Notes under the pieces: generated by a model
Told to the model about the DNA's origin: nothing
Database searches by the model: none
The model's input: only the letters and a program-made list of their open reading frames with translations
NCBI GenBank assembly: GCA_049606855.1
Contig: JBMYVY010000008.1
Coordinates: 1 to 64,000, forward strand
Reading direction: 5' to 3'
Length of the DNA stretch: 64,000 nt
From: JBELHR01 sp049606855
GTDB taxonomy: Bacteria > Bacteroidota > Bacteroidia > Flavobacteriales > Flavobacteriaceae
Program-made: the position numbers and the translations under genes
Shown here: in pieces, positions 52,023 to 60,757 of the stretch
How the letters are laid out: every line of letters begins with the position of its first letter
Numbering within the stretch: position 1 is the stretch's first letter

Positions 52023-53546
52023 ATGGAAACATCAAATTATATCGCAGGAGACTTAAGTGCTCAAGGAAGTAAAACTTTCAAAACCTTTAATCCAAAGTTA
52101 ATTCAGGAATTGGATGGAGTATTTACAGAAGCTACTGCTACTGAAATTGATTTAGCTGTTGAAAAGGCTCAGGAAGCTTTTGAGGTATATCGTCACATTC
52201 CTTCAGTGAGAAGAGCGGATTTTTTAAGAGCTATTGCTGAAGAAATTGAAGCACTAGGAGATGCTTTGTTCAATCGTTATTGTGCAGAATCTGGATTACC
52301 AGAAGGTAGAGCTCAAGGAGAGTGTGCAAGAACGGTATTTCAATTGAGAACTTTTGCCGATCACATAGAAGAAGGATCTTATGTCGAGGCAAGTATCGAT
52401 CGCGGAGATGTTGATTTAAGAAAGATGATGATACCTATTGGACCTATCGCTGTTTTCGGGGCTAGTAATTTTCCATTGGCTTATTCTACTGCAGGTGGAG
52501 ATACTGCTTCAGCTTTGGCTGCAGGCTGTCCAGTAATTGTTAAATCTCATCCCATGCACGCTGGAACAGGAAACCTCGTCGCAGGGGCGATTACTCGTGC
52601 AGCTGAAAAAACAGGCATGCCAAAAGGAGTGTTTTCTAATTTGAATTCTACAGGAATCGAGGTTGGTCAGCAGGTCGTTTTACATCCTGGAATTAAAGGT
52701 GTTGGTTTTACGGGCTCTATCGCAGGAGGACGTGCATTGTATAATTTAGCGGCAACTCGAGAAGAACCAATTCCAGTTTTTGCAGAGATGGGCTCGATCA
52801 ATCCAGTTGTTGTGCTGCCTTCAGCTTTACATAATGATCGTTCAAAATGGATTGAAGAATACGTCGGTTCAATTGCGCTTGGCGCGGGTCAATTCTGCAC
52901 GAATCCCGGACTTATTTTGGCCATTGAAAGCGATCGATTAGAGGGTTTTGTTTCTGGACTAGCGGAAGGGTTAAACAAACGGGAAGATCAAGTTATGTTG
53001 CATCCAAACATCGCTTCTAATTACGAAAATAACAGAAGATTATTGAGTTCTCAAAATGGGGTGATTCAATTGACTCAAGAAGATAAACAAGCTAATTTAC
53101 TCCAGTGTTCTGGTGAAGACTTTTTAAAGAATTCAAATCTTCATACTGAGGTATTTGGTCCATCTTCCTTAGTGGTGAGATGTGCTAACCGTGAGGAGTT
53201 AAATCAAATAATAAAAGGACTGGAGGGTCAATTAACTGGAACTATTTTGGCAGGTGATTTGGATTTGGTGGATTATAGTGATACCGTAGTGGCACTTCAA
53301 GGAAGAGTTGGGCGAATTATTTTTAATGGAGTTCCAACGGGAGTGGCTGTTAGCCCCTCAATGGTGCATGGAGGGCCTTATCCGGCATCTTCAGATGCTC
53401 GATTTACTGCTGTTGGAATCGAATCGGTAAAACGTTGGATTAGACCCTTTTCTTATCAGGGTTGGCCAAGTGAATTGCTACCTGATGCTTTGCAGGATGA
53501 CAATCCTTTAGGAATTTTAAGACGTGAAGATGGTAAAATGATATGA
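52023..53546 (+). CDS. 2-Oxoglutarate semialdehyde dehydrogenase
   Basis: A 507-residue NAD(P)-dependent aldehyde dehydrogenase. Catalytic C292 lies in GQFCTNPG and the general base E255 in FAEMGSINP; the coenzyme loop is GFTGSIAGGRAL. The FCTNPG form and the FGASNFPLAYSTAGGDTASALAAG block are typical of 2,5-dioxovalerate dehydrogenases from hydroxyproline or sugar-acid pathways. Oxidises the deaminase product to 2-oxoglutarate. One base after the deaminase gene; overlaps the epimerase gene by 4 bp. Confidence 0.92.
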   Translation: METSNYIAGDLSAQGSKTFKTFNPKLIQELDGVFTEATATEIDLAVEKAQEAFEVYRHIPSVRRADFLRAIAEEIEALGDALFNRYCAESGLPEGRAQGECARTVFQLRTFADHIEEGSYVEASIDRGDVDLRKMMIPIGPIAVFGASNFPLAYSTAGGDTASALAAGCPVIVKSHPMHAGTGNLVAGAITRAAEKTGMPKGVFSNLNSTGIEVGQQVVLHPGIKGVGFTGSIAGGRALYNLAATREEPIPVFAEMGSINPVVVLPSALHNDRSKWIEEYVGSIALGAGQFCTNPGLILAIESDRLEGFVSGLAEGLNKREDQVMLHPNIASNYENNRRLLSSQNGVIQLTQEDKQANLLQCSGEDFLKNSNLHTEVFGPSSLVVRCANREELNQIIKGLEGQLTGTILAGDLDLVDYSDTVVALQGRVGRIIFNGVPTGVAVSPSMVHGGPYPASSDARFTAVGIESVKRWIRPFSYQGWPSELLPDALQDDNPLGILRREDGKMI

Positions 53547-54553
53547 AGTCAACATTTTTTTGCATAGATGGTCATACTTGTGGTAACCCTGTTCGCCTTG
53601 TAGCAGGAGGAGCACCAATTTTGCCGGGCAAAACCATGGCAGAAAAGCGTTTGTATTTTATGGAGCACTATGACTGGATCCGTCAGGGCTTAATGTACGA
53701 GCCTCGTGGACATGATATGATGAGTGGTTCATTTTTATATCCGCCTTCGAATCCGGACAATGATTTCGGGATTATATTTATTGAAACTTCGGGTTGTTTA
53801 CCGATGTGTGGACATGGGAGTATTGGTACTATCACAATGGCTTTACAAGAAGGATTGGTCACCCCCAAGGTTGCTGGGAAGTTAAAAATGGAGACTCCAG
53901 CAGGGTTAGTTGAGGTGACTTATCGCCAAGAAGGAACGAAAGTCTTAGAGGTGAGTCTAGTCAATGTTCCATCGTTTCTCGCAGCGGAAGATTTAAAGGT
54001 TTATAGCAACATATTGAAGACTGAACTAAATTTTGATTTGGCATATGGAGGAAATTTTTACGCCATATTTGATCCTCAAAAGAGTTTCAGCGGTATACAG
54101 GATTTTTCTGCATCACAATTGATTGCTTTGAGTCAAGAAGTAAGGCCAAGAATAAATGAGCGCTATAATGAACTCGCAGTTCATCCTCTACACAATGAAA
54201 TTAATGGAGTGAAACACCTAATGTGGACGGGAGATGTAATTGATCCCGATTCTACGGCTAGGAACGCTGTTTTTTATGGGGACAAAGCCATTGATCGATC
54301 TCCTTGCGGAACCGGAACTTCAGCAAGACTTGCGCAATGGGCCGCAAAGGGCATGCTCGACATTGGAGAAAATTTTGTTCATGAAAGTATTATTGGATCA
54401 AAGTTTAATGCTCAGATTGTGGATAGAGTTCATGTTGGTGACTTCCAAGCTATTGTTCCTATGGTGAGTGGATGGGCTAAGCAATACGGTTATAATACCA
54501 TAAGTATCGATCAGGAGGAAGACCCTTTTGCACATGGATTTCAAGTAATTTAG
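53543..54553 (+). CDS. 4-Hydroxyproline epimerase
   Basis: A 336-residue proline racemase-family enzyme. Both catalytic cysteines are present: C89 in LPMCGHGSIG and C255 in DRSPCGTGTSAR. Trans-3-hydroxyproline dehydratases replace the second Cys with Thr, so this copy should epimerise trans-4-hydroxy-L-proline to cis-4-hydroxy-D-proline. FFCIDGHTCGNPVRLV and RGHDMMSGS are family motifs. The operon context separates it from plain proline racemase. Confidence 0.93.
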   Translation: MKSTFFCIDGHTCGNPVRLVAGGAPILPGKTMAEKRLYFMEHYDWIRQGLMYEPRGHDMMSGSFLYPPSNPDNDFGIIFIETSGCLPMCGHGSIGTITMALQEGLVTPKVAGKLKMETPAGLVEVTYRQEGTKVLEVSLVNVPSFLAAEDLKVYSNILKTELNFDLAYGGNFYAIFDPQKSFSGIQDFSASQLIALSQEVRPRINERYNELAVHPLHNEINGVKHLMWTGDVIDPDSTARNAVFYGDKAIDRSPCGTGTSARLAQWAAKGMLDIGENFVHESIIGSKFNAQIVDRVHVGDFQAIVPMVSGWAKQYGYNTISIDQEEDPFAHGFQVI

Positions 54554-54555
54554 TT

Positions 54556-55800
54556 ATGAAAAAGTGTATCGTCATTGGAGGAGGAATCATTGGTTTATCC
54601 ACCGCTTATTTTTTGCAGAAGCAAGGACATGAAGTTACTGTTTTAGATGCATCCGATAAGGAAGAAGGAGCATCCTATGTGAATGCTGGATATATTACCC
54701 CCAGTCATTTTATTCCCCTTGCTGCTCCTGGAATGATTTCGAAAGGGTTAAAATACATGTTTGATTCATCAAGTCCTTTCTATATGAAACCTCGTTTGGA
54801 TCTGGGATTTTTAGAGTGGTCGTTTCGCTTTTTTAAAGCTTCAACCAAAAAGCATTTACATGCATCGATGGCTCCAATTTATCAGATCAATACCTTGTCG
54901 AGAAATCTCTATTCTAGAATCCTCGAAGAGACAGGGATAGTTTCTCAGTTTGATGCCAAGGGATTGATGATGTATTTTCAAACTGAGGAGGCCAAAGCTC
55001 ATGAAGTTAAATTGGCTGAGCAAGCCAATCGTCTTTTTGGAATTGATACAAGGGTTTACGACAAAAATCAAATACAGGATAAATTTGAGCCACATATTGA
55101 AATGAATATTTTGGGAGGCGTTCACTATCCATGTGATCGACAAATGACTCCTGGAGAATTTATGAGGGAATTCAAAACTTATCTTAAATCTGTTGGTGTT
55201 AATTTAGAACATAAAATTAGCGTAGAGGACTTCGAAGTAAAAGGAGGCAAGGTGGTAAAACTAAACACCAATCACGGCAGTTATCAGGCAGATGAGTTTG
55301 TTTTGTGTACTGGGGCTTGGACACCGAAATTGGCAAAAAAATTAAATATAAAATTACTTATCGAGGCTGGGAAAGGCTATAGGCTGGATGTTTTTGAAAA
55401 TACAGGAATCAATATGTCTGCTATTCTTGTAGAAAGAAATATGGCGGTAAGCCCCATGGATGGATTTACAAGATTTGCTGGAACCATGGAAATTGCAGGA
55501 ATGAATTCGCAGATTCGGAAAGAACGTGTAAATGCCATTAAAAATGGAGCTGAGGCTTTTTATAAGGAATTAAAAGTACCGAGCTATGCTGTGGAAAAAG
55601 CTGCTTTTGGGATGCGCCCTGTTTCTTTTGACGGACTTCCATTTATAGGAAAAGCTGAGCCACTAAATAATTTAACGATTGCAAGTGGTCACGCGATGAT
55701 GGGTTGGAGTTTGGGACCTGCTACAGGAAAATTGGTGCAAGAACTAATAGATGATCACCCCAAAAGCATGAATATCGATGCCTTTAGGGTGAATCGTTAA
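54556..55800 (+). CDS. D-amino-acid dehydrogenase, probable cis-4-hydroxy-D-proline dehydrogenase
   Basis: A 414-residue DadA-like FAD enzyme. FAD loop GGGIIGLSTAYFL (8-20), EGASYVNAGYITPSH, LCTGAWTPKL and the C-terminal GMRPVSFDGLPFIG with HAMMGWSLGPATG are all standard. Oxidises the epimerase product to 1-pyrroline-4-hydroxy-2-carboxylate, the substrate of the first gene of the operon, passing electrons to the respiratory chain. It is last in the operon; its stop abuts the convergent PepSY-type gene. Confidence 0.9.
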   Translation: MKKCIVIGGGIIGLSTAYFLQKQGHEVTVLDASDKEEGASYVNAGYITPSHFIPLAAPGMISKGLKYMFDSSSPFYMKPRLDLGFLEWSFRFFKASTKKHLHASMAPIYQINTLSRNLYSRILEETGIVSQFDAKGLMMYFQTEEAKAHEVKLAEQANRLFGIDTRVYDKNQIQDKFEPHIEMNILGGVHYPCDRQMTPGEFMREFKTYLKSVGVNLEHKISVEDFEVKGGKVVKLNTNHGSYQADEFVLCTGAWTPKLAKKLNIKLLIEAGKGYRLDVFENTGINMSAILVERNMAVSPMDGFTRFAGTMEIAGMNSQIRKERVNAIKNGAEAFYKELKVPSYAVEKAAFGMRPVSFDGLPFIGKAEPLNNLTIASGHAMMGWSLGPATGKLVQELIDDHPKSMNIDAFRVNR

Positions 55801-56358
55801 CTATCCTAAGAAAATTAAAAATATAAGAGGGAAAATGACTCCGGCAAGTGCCAGTTTCCAACCTCTTGTTTTGAATCCATTTCTTCCAATTGGAATAAGG
55901 ACTCCTGTTGTTGCAATCAAAAGCATGGCGGCTCCAAATATATCAGAGTACCAAATCCAAGATTTATTAGTGGTCTTGTGTAGGTACATTGTGTGGCCAA
56001 TAATAGGAACTTTACGCTTGTATTCTAGTTCACCTTCACCGTTGGACAAATTAATGTCGGCAATTGCATTTTCTTTATAGTAAATTCTCAATTGCTCTTC
56101 TCTTAATCTAAAGGTTTGGTAGGTCAAATCTTCACCTAAATCTTCCGCCCAAGCTTTTACGGCTTCTTGATTTTCAAAAAACTCGGCATCAATATTTTTC
56201 TCGATAACGATGGATTCAGCACTTACTGTATAATCCATTGGGTACCAATCCTGACGGTGATTTAAGATAATTCCCGAAAGTGAAAAGGCAATAATTAATC
56301 CAAAATAAAAATAGGCAACATCTCTGTGGAGATTACGACTAGTGAACTTATACTTCAT
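55801..56358 (-). CDS. PepSY-associated transmembrane protein
   Basis: A 185-residue membrane protein. An N-terminal helix (about 14-34, FGLIIAFSLSGIILNHRQDW) carries the usual SGxxLNHR motif; a periplasmic domain of about 80 residues follows; then HTMYLHKTTNKSWIWYSDIFGAAMLLIATTGVLIPI and a last helix. Related proteins accompany ferric-siderophore uptake or act as flavin-linked reductases, but there is no such partner here. Confidence 0.8.
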   Translation of the reverse strand: MKYKFTSRNLHRDVAYFYFGLIIAFSLSGIILNHRQDWYPMDYTVSAESIVIEKNIDAEFFENQEAVKAWAEDLGEDLTYQTFRLREEQLRIYYKENAIADINLSNGEGELEYKRKVPIIGHTMYLHKTTNKSWIWYSDIFGAAMLLIATTGVLIPIGRNGFKTRGWKLALAGVIFPLIFLIFLG

Positions 56359-56416
56359 TTTTGTTCTAAATTTTTGACAAATATATGAAGTTGTTTTTAT
56401 TTAGATTGAATTTAAA

Positions 56417-56450
56417 TAAAAAAATCCGACCATGCAGTCGGATTTTTTTT
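56417..56450 (-). terminator. Terminator of the M20 peptidase gene
   Basis: Stem aaatccgac/gtcggattt (56422-56443) with loop catgca and runs of A and T on either side. The stop codon of the peptidase overlaps the T run. Confidence 0.87.
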
Positions 56451-57837
56451 ACTCAGCCAATTCGCTGTAATATTTGTAAAAATAAGGTATGGTTTCAATA
56501 CCTTTTAAATAATTAAAAACCCCAAAATGCTCATTGGGTGAATGAATCGCATCCGAATCCAATCCGAATCCCATCAAGATTGATTTGCTGTCCAGCTCTT
56601 GTTCAAAAAGTGCCACGATAGGAATTGATCCCCCAGAACGTTGAGGAATTGCTTGAACCCCAAAGGTTTTTGTATATGCCTTATTGGCCGCTTGATATCC
56701 TATATTGGTAATTGGAGTAACATATGGAAGCCCTCCATGATGAGGTTTAGTCACTACCTTAATTCCTTTTGGAGCAATGGATTCAAAATGCTCGCAGAAA
56801 AGTTCAGTAATACGATCAGGGTTTTGGCCAGGAACTAAACGCATAGAAATTTTTGCATAAGCCTTGGAAGCAATAACGGTCTTCGCTCCCTCTCCAGTAT
56901 ATCCACCCCAAATACCGTTTACATCAAGCGTTGGTCTAATTGAATTACGCTCGTTTGTGGTATATCCTTTTTCACCATACACACTTTCTATATCCAAAGC
57001 CTCTTGATAATCTTTCAATGAAAATGGCGCTTTTGCCATGTCTGCACGCTCTTCAGTACTCAATTCTTCAACGCCATCATAAAAGCCAGGAATGGTAATA
57101 CGATTGTCCTGATCTTGTAAAGAAGCAATCATTTTTGCTAAAATATTAATAGGGTTGGCTACAGCTCCTCCATAGAGTCCTGAATGTAAATCTCTATTCG
57201 GCCCAGTAAGCTCCACCTCAACATAAGAGAGTCCTCTTAATCCTGTTGTAATAGAGGGCTGCTCGTTAGAAATCATTCCTGTATCCGAAATTAGGATAAC
57301 ATCATTTTTCAGTTTCTCGTGATTTCGCTTTACAAACCATTCCAAAGAAGGAGATCCGATTTCCTCTTCACCCTCAATCATAAATTTCACATTACAAGGT
57401 AATTTATCTTCTTTGATCATGTATTCAAAGGCTTTGACGTGCATGAACATTTGGCCTTTGTCATCACAAGCCCCTCGTGCAAAGATGGCTCCCTCCGGAT
57501 GGATTTTGGTTGGTTTAATCACAGGTTCAAACGCAGGACTGTCCCATAGATCAATTGGATCAGCAGGTTGAACGTCATAATGCCCATAGACAAGAACTGT
57601 AGGTTTGTCCGGGTCAATTATTTTTTCTCCATAGACAATCGGATACCCTGGGGTTTCACAGAGTTCTACAGCATCACAGCCAGATTTAATTAAAGCTTCT
57701 TTTACGGCGTCTGCGGTGGCCAAAACATCGGTTTGATAAGCAGGATCAGCACTTACTGATGGAATTTTCAGTAAATCAATAAGTTCCTGAATTAAGCGAT
57801 CTTTTTCGCTTGAAATATAGTTTTTGATAGTGTCCAT
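56449..57837 (-). CDS. M20-family dipeptidase
   Basis: A 462-residue zinc peptidase. Metal-site motifs in order: VLVYGHYDVQPADP (H86), RGACDDKGQMFMHVKA, and EGEEEIGSPSLEWF with the catalytic Glu. GLYGGAVANP and the C-terminal SIPIVALFE with HSPNEHF complete the site. Length and motifs match the cytosolic nonspecific dipeptidase/ArgE-DapE-related branch. No signal peptide. A single gene with a clear terminator. Confidence 0.92.
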   Translation of the reverse strand: MDTIKNYISSEKDRLIQELIDLLKIPSVSADPAYQTDVLATADAVKEALIKSGCDAVELCETPGYPIVYGEKIIDPDKPTVLVYGHYDVQPADPIDLWDSPAFEPVIKPTKIHPEGAIFARGACDDKGQMFMHVKAFEYMIKEDKLPCNVKFMIEGEEEIGSPSLEWFVKRNHEKLKNDVILISDTGMISNEQPSITTGLRGLSYVEVELTGPNRDLHSGLYGGAVANPINILAKMIASLQDQDNRITIPGFYDGVEELSTEERADMAKAPFSLKDYQEALDIESVYGEKGYTTNERNSIRPTLDVNGIWGGYTGEGAKTVIASKAYAKISMRLVPGQNPDRITELFCEHFESIAPKGIKVVTKPHHGGLPYVTPITNIGYQAANKAYTKTFGVQAIPQRSGGSIPIVALFEQELDSKSILMGFGLDSDAIHSPNEHFGVFNYLKGIETIPYFYKYYSELAE

Positions 57838-57884
57838 AGTTTAAAATAAATTTGAGTAAAAATACAAAAAAAGGATAGTTTATG

Positions 57885-57915
57885 TTTTGGGAATTCCAAA
57901 TAAGATGTATATTTG
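57885..57915 (+). promoter_or_regulatory. Promoter of tRNA-Leu
   Basis: -33 TTTTG (57885-57889) and -7 TATATTTG (57908-57915) with an 18-bp spacer, 12 bp before the tRNA. It is the best match in the window to the Bacteroidota consensus. Confidence 0.8.
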
Positions 57916-57927
57916 CACGCACAAAAT

Positions 57928-58012
57928 GCGGGCGTGGTGGAATTGGTAGACACGCTAGACTTAGGATCTAGTGCCGCAAGGTGTGAGAGTTCGAGTCTCT
58001 CCGCCCGCACCA
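57928..58012 (+). tRNA. tRNA-Leu (TAG)
   Basis: Acceptor stem gcgggcg (57928-57934)/cgcccgc (58002-58008), discriminator A, and CCA encoded (58010-58012). The anticodon stem ctaga/tctag encloses cttagga, giving TAG. A long variable arm (tgccgcaaggtgt) confirms class II. Confidence 0.96.
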
Positions 58013-58015
58013 AAC

Positions 58016-58049
58016 AAAAAAGACGATTCAATTGAATCGTCTTTTTTTT
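58016..58049 (+). terminator. Terminator of tRNA-Leu
   Basis: Perfect stem gacgattc/gaatcgtc (58022-58041) with loop aatt, A run before and T run after. It can also terminate the convergent ABC1 gene ending at 58055. Confidence 0.9.
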
Positions 58050-58054
58050 GGAAC

Positions 58055-59356
58055 CTAGTTCAGTTTGAAAGTGTTGATTTCGACGTTCTGAGCTCCTATA
58101 TCATGCATCAGGTTATACAACCCGAAAAATGTTCTATTTATATATATAAAGTGTTTTGACCCTCGATTTCCATTGACTTCCTTTAGCTGGCTATTTGCAG
58201 CATATTTTTTTCCAAGAGAGGCAATTTTTTCAAAAAAATCATCATTAGAAAAATCGAATTCTTCATGTTGAAATGGTTGGGTAAATAAGCTTAACATTTC
58301 TCTGAACAAATCCGTGAAAAGAGCTATTTCTGCTTGAGAGTCGTCTGGACGAAGAATTTCCAACTCCTTTAATTTGGAATCAAATATTTGATCATCGGCA
58401 ATTGCCTTAGGGTCCACCAAATCAAAATAGGGCACATAAAATTCTTCTGGAATTTCTTTCATACAGCCGAAGTCAAGCGCTACAAGATCCTTGTTTTTAT
58501 CAATTAAAAAGTTACCAGGATGTGGGTCTGCATGTACCTTACGCAATATATGGATCTGATACATGTAGAAATCCCATAAGGTTTGCCCTAGCTTGTTTCG
58601 TTGCTCTTGGCTTAAGTTCATTTGTTCAGACAAGTGATTTCCACTGATCCAATCCATGACTAAAATTCGATCTGTAGAAAGTTCTGGATAATATTCAGGG
58701 AATTTGAGCCCTTTAATGTTTTTACAAGCCTCTTTGATTTCAAGACTTTGATTTAACTCTCTTTTGTAATCTGTTTCCTCTAAGAGTTTTTGCTCTACTT
58801 CTTGAAAATATCGGTCAGAATCTTTACCTCGAATATTAAATAATTTAAGTGCAAAAGGTTTGACCAGAGCTAAATCAGAACCAATACTATCGGCAACGCC
58901 AGGGTACTGAATTTTTACCGCAAGTTTCTTTCCATCTTTTTCCGCTTGGTGCACTTGCCCTATACTGGCAGCAAATCGAGAGGATTTTTCAAAGCGATCG
59001 AAAAGTTGTTCCGGATATTTCCCGTAATACCTTTTAAAACTTTGACGTACTAGTGGAGGGGAGAGGGGAGGAACTGAAAATTGAGCCAAGGAAAACTGTT
59101 CTACATAGGCTTTGGGCATGATGTTTTTTTCCATACTCAGCATTTGAGCAACCTTTAAGGCACTTCCTTTCATGGTTTTGAGACCGTCGTAAATATCTTC
59201 AGCATTATCAGCATCTAATTTTTCTTTGGCCTGCGAATCACCACTGAGTTGGTTCCCGTAATATTTAATATAATTCCCACCGACTTTTAGACCTGTTTCT
59301 ACAAGTTTAGAAGCCCTGGCAATTTTGGTTTTAGGAATGTAGTTTATGTTTTTCAA
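58055..59356 (-). CDS. ABC1/UbiB/AarF-family atypical kinase
   Basis: A 433-residue member of the ABC1 kinase-like family linked to quinone or lipid metabolism. The diagnostic KxGQ-like motif is KGSALKVAQ (63-71, in MKGSALKVAQML); the alanine-rich loop is AASIGQVHQA; the ATP lysine K148 is in LAVKIQYPG, and the catalytic loop ends in VHADPHPGNFLID, then VALDFGCMKE. Coupled to the TetR gene upstream by a 4-bp overlap, so its expression is set by that regulator. Confidence 0.92.
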   Translation of the reverse strand: MKNINYIPKTKIARASKLVETGLKVGGNYIKYYGNQLSGDSQAKEKLDADNAEDIYDGLKTMKGSALKVAQMLSMEKNIMPKAYVEQFSLAQFSVPPLSPPLVRQSFKRYYGKYPEQLFDRFEKSSRFAASIGQVHQAEKDGKKLAVKIQYPGVADSIGSDLALVKPFALKLFNIRGKDSDRYFQEVEQKLLEETDYKRELNQSLEIKEACKNIKGLKFPEYYPELSTDRILVMDWISGNHLSEQMNLSQEQRNKLGQTLWDFYMYQIHILRKVHADPHPGNFLIDKNKDLVALDFGCMKEIPEEFYVPYFDLVDPKAIADDQIFDSKLKELEILRPDDSQAEIALFTDLFREMLSLFTQPFQHEEFDFSNDDFFEKIASLGKKYAANSQLKEVNGNRGSKHFIYINRTFFGLYNLMHDIGAQNVEINTFKLN

Positions 59357-59991
59357 TCTTGGAATTTTTCTTTAAATAAAAATTTGCCGAAGTCCATTAC
59401 ATGTTCTAGGTTTAAACTTCCAAGGACTTGGAAGGAAGCTTGAACTGACTTTTCAATGTAAAGATCTGTTTTCTCAAACCCCGCCGATTCATCATCCATC
59501 CAAAACTTTAGGGTCATCAAAAATTGACTAAAGAAACTCTCCCCAACAGCCTTGGTTTGAAGTTTTGTAATTCTATTCTCTTTAATGTCAAAAGGTTCTA
59601 AGTTTAGCGTATTGATGAATTGTAAGAACCCGGTTTTCATGTCCTTGAGTTTAGACATTTCTTTAATTCCTAAATCCATTAAAACAAAGGAACGATTCGC
59701 TGTAAATAACTCAAAAATGGTATAATAATAAGACAATAGCTTTGACTTGGAATCGTAAGTGTCGAAGTCCGGGTCTTCTAAGAGCAGACTTAAAGTTCTT
59801 AGGTGCATAAATTCATATACATAGCGCTCTAAGGGTTTTAGGCTTCCGAAATAGTTGTAAAACTGTTGTTCGTCAATGTTTTTATTTTTGCAAAAATCAA
59901 AGACGTTATAATCTTTAGAATGCCCCTCTAAGCGGTATTCCATATAGTATTTCAGTAAGGTGTCTTTGTCAAATTTAGTCTTCTTAGCCAT
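59353..59991 (-). CDS. TetR-family regulator, probably autoregulatory
   Basis: A 212-residue regulator. The N-terminal helix-turn-helix lies at about 10-60, in a diverged form (VFDFCKNKNIDEQQFYNYFGSLKPLERYVYEFM). The helical C-terminal domain should bind a ligand or partner. The start is ATG 59991; a TTG at 59997 would add only two residues. A 15-bp inverted repeat lies 8 bp upstream and covers the promoter, indicating self-repression. The downstream ABC1 kinase suggests a lipid- or quinone-related signal. Confidence 0.8.
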   Translation of the reverse strand: MAKKTKFDKDTLLKYYMEYRLEGHSKDYNVFDFCKNKNIDEQQFYNYFGSLKPLERYVYEFMHLRTLSLLLEDPDFDTYDSKSKLLSYYYTIFELFTANRSFVLMDLGIKEMSKLKDMKTGFLQFINTLNLEPFDIKENRITKLQTKAVGESFFSQFLMTLKFWMDDESAGFEKTDLYIEKSVQASFQVLGSLNLEHVMDFGKFLFKEKFQD

Positions 59992-59998
59992 TGTCAAA

Positions 59999-60040
59999 TT
60001 GTTTTGTTTAACAAATATACTATTTTGTTAAACAAAACAA
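59999..60040 (-). promoter_or_regulatory. Promoter and inverted-repeat operator of the TetR-ABC1 operon
   Basis: Arms ttgttttgtttaaca (59999-60013) and tgttaaacaaaacaa (60026-60040) are perfect 15-bp reverse complements with a 12-bp centre. On the minus strand a -7 TATATTTG (60019-60012) and a -33 TTG 18 bp upstream (at about 60040-60038) sit within the repeat. Bound protein would block both elements. Confidence 0.75.
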
Positions 60041-60211
60041 CTCAAAAAAACTGTTAAAATGAAGTAGATAGATTTAGACTAAACCCAAAGATATCAAGTA
60101 AAAAGAGACAATAAGTCTCAATACCTATTATATCGCTTAATAATGTTTACATAGCAGCAGTTTTCGAATCAGTAGATTTTCAAAAAATCCAATAATTTAA
60201 ATTTCACTTCA

Positions 60212-60270
60212 ATAGGGGATTGTGTGACGTTCAATTATGTCGCATATTGAATAGAAATAGCTACCCCTAT
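60212..60270 (+). promoter_or_regulatory. Possible start-codon-masking hairpin
   Basis: ataggggat at 60212 can pair as ATAGGGG with CCCCTAT (60264-60270), which includes the first two bases of the start codon at 60269. An inner stem ttcaat/attgaa lies between the arms. If the transcript begins upstream of 60212 this would hide the start. The rest of the 228-bp gap (60041-60268) contains one small gagac/gtctc hairpin and no gene. Confidence 0.35.
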
Positions 60271-60757
60271 GAAACGATTTAATCCTATTTTATTAGCGAT
60301 GCTTTTTTTGAGTTTGTCCATTCAAGCCCAAAAAACAGCATCGTTTATTCGTTTGGCAGATTTAAAGGTTAATAATCTGAGTCTAATGGAGGTTTCTCAT
60401 GATGGACTTAAATCTACCCTAGATTCTAAATCTTCTTCCTATGATAAACAATTGGAGAAAGCGTTAAGAGTATTGAGAGTTGATGGTAATAATTTTGAAT
60501 TCGATGCGGAGAATGACCAATTGGTTCGATTTGATTTGTATTCGGATTTATGTGATGTCAAATTGAAGCAATTAAAACTAAAAGTTGGTGATCAAATAAA
60601 AGATGTTGCAAGTAATTACAATAAGCAATATGAGAGTCATAAGCCTTTTCGCTCAGTAGTGCTTCAGGTGTACGAAGATCAACAGCCTTTTGGAAAATTA
60701 TATATCAAATACAATAAGGAAGATCAAATCGCCTCTTTACATTATTATGCCAAATAA
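60269..60757 (+). CDS. Secreted protein of unknown function
   Basis: A 162-residue protein with a signal peptide (MKRFNPILLAMLFLSLSIQAQ). The mature part is charged with alternating short helices and strands (about 60-105) and ends in an amphipathic strand pair (LYIKYNKEDQIASLHYY). I recognise no domain. It may be a periplasmic protein. Its stop abuts the convergent fdhD gene. Confidence 0.65.
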   Translation: MKRFNPILLAMLFLSLSIQAQKTASFIRLADLKVNNLSLMEVSHDGLKSTLDSKSSSYDKQLEKALRVLRVDGNNFEFDAENDQLVRFDLYSDLCDVKLKQLKLKVGDQIKDVASNYNKQYESHKPFRSVVLQVYEDQQPFGKLYIKYNKEDQIASLHYYAK

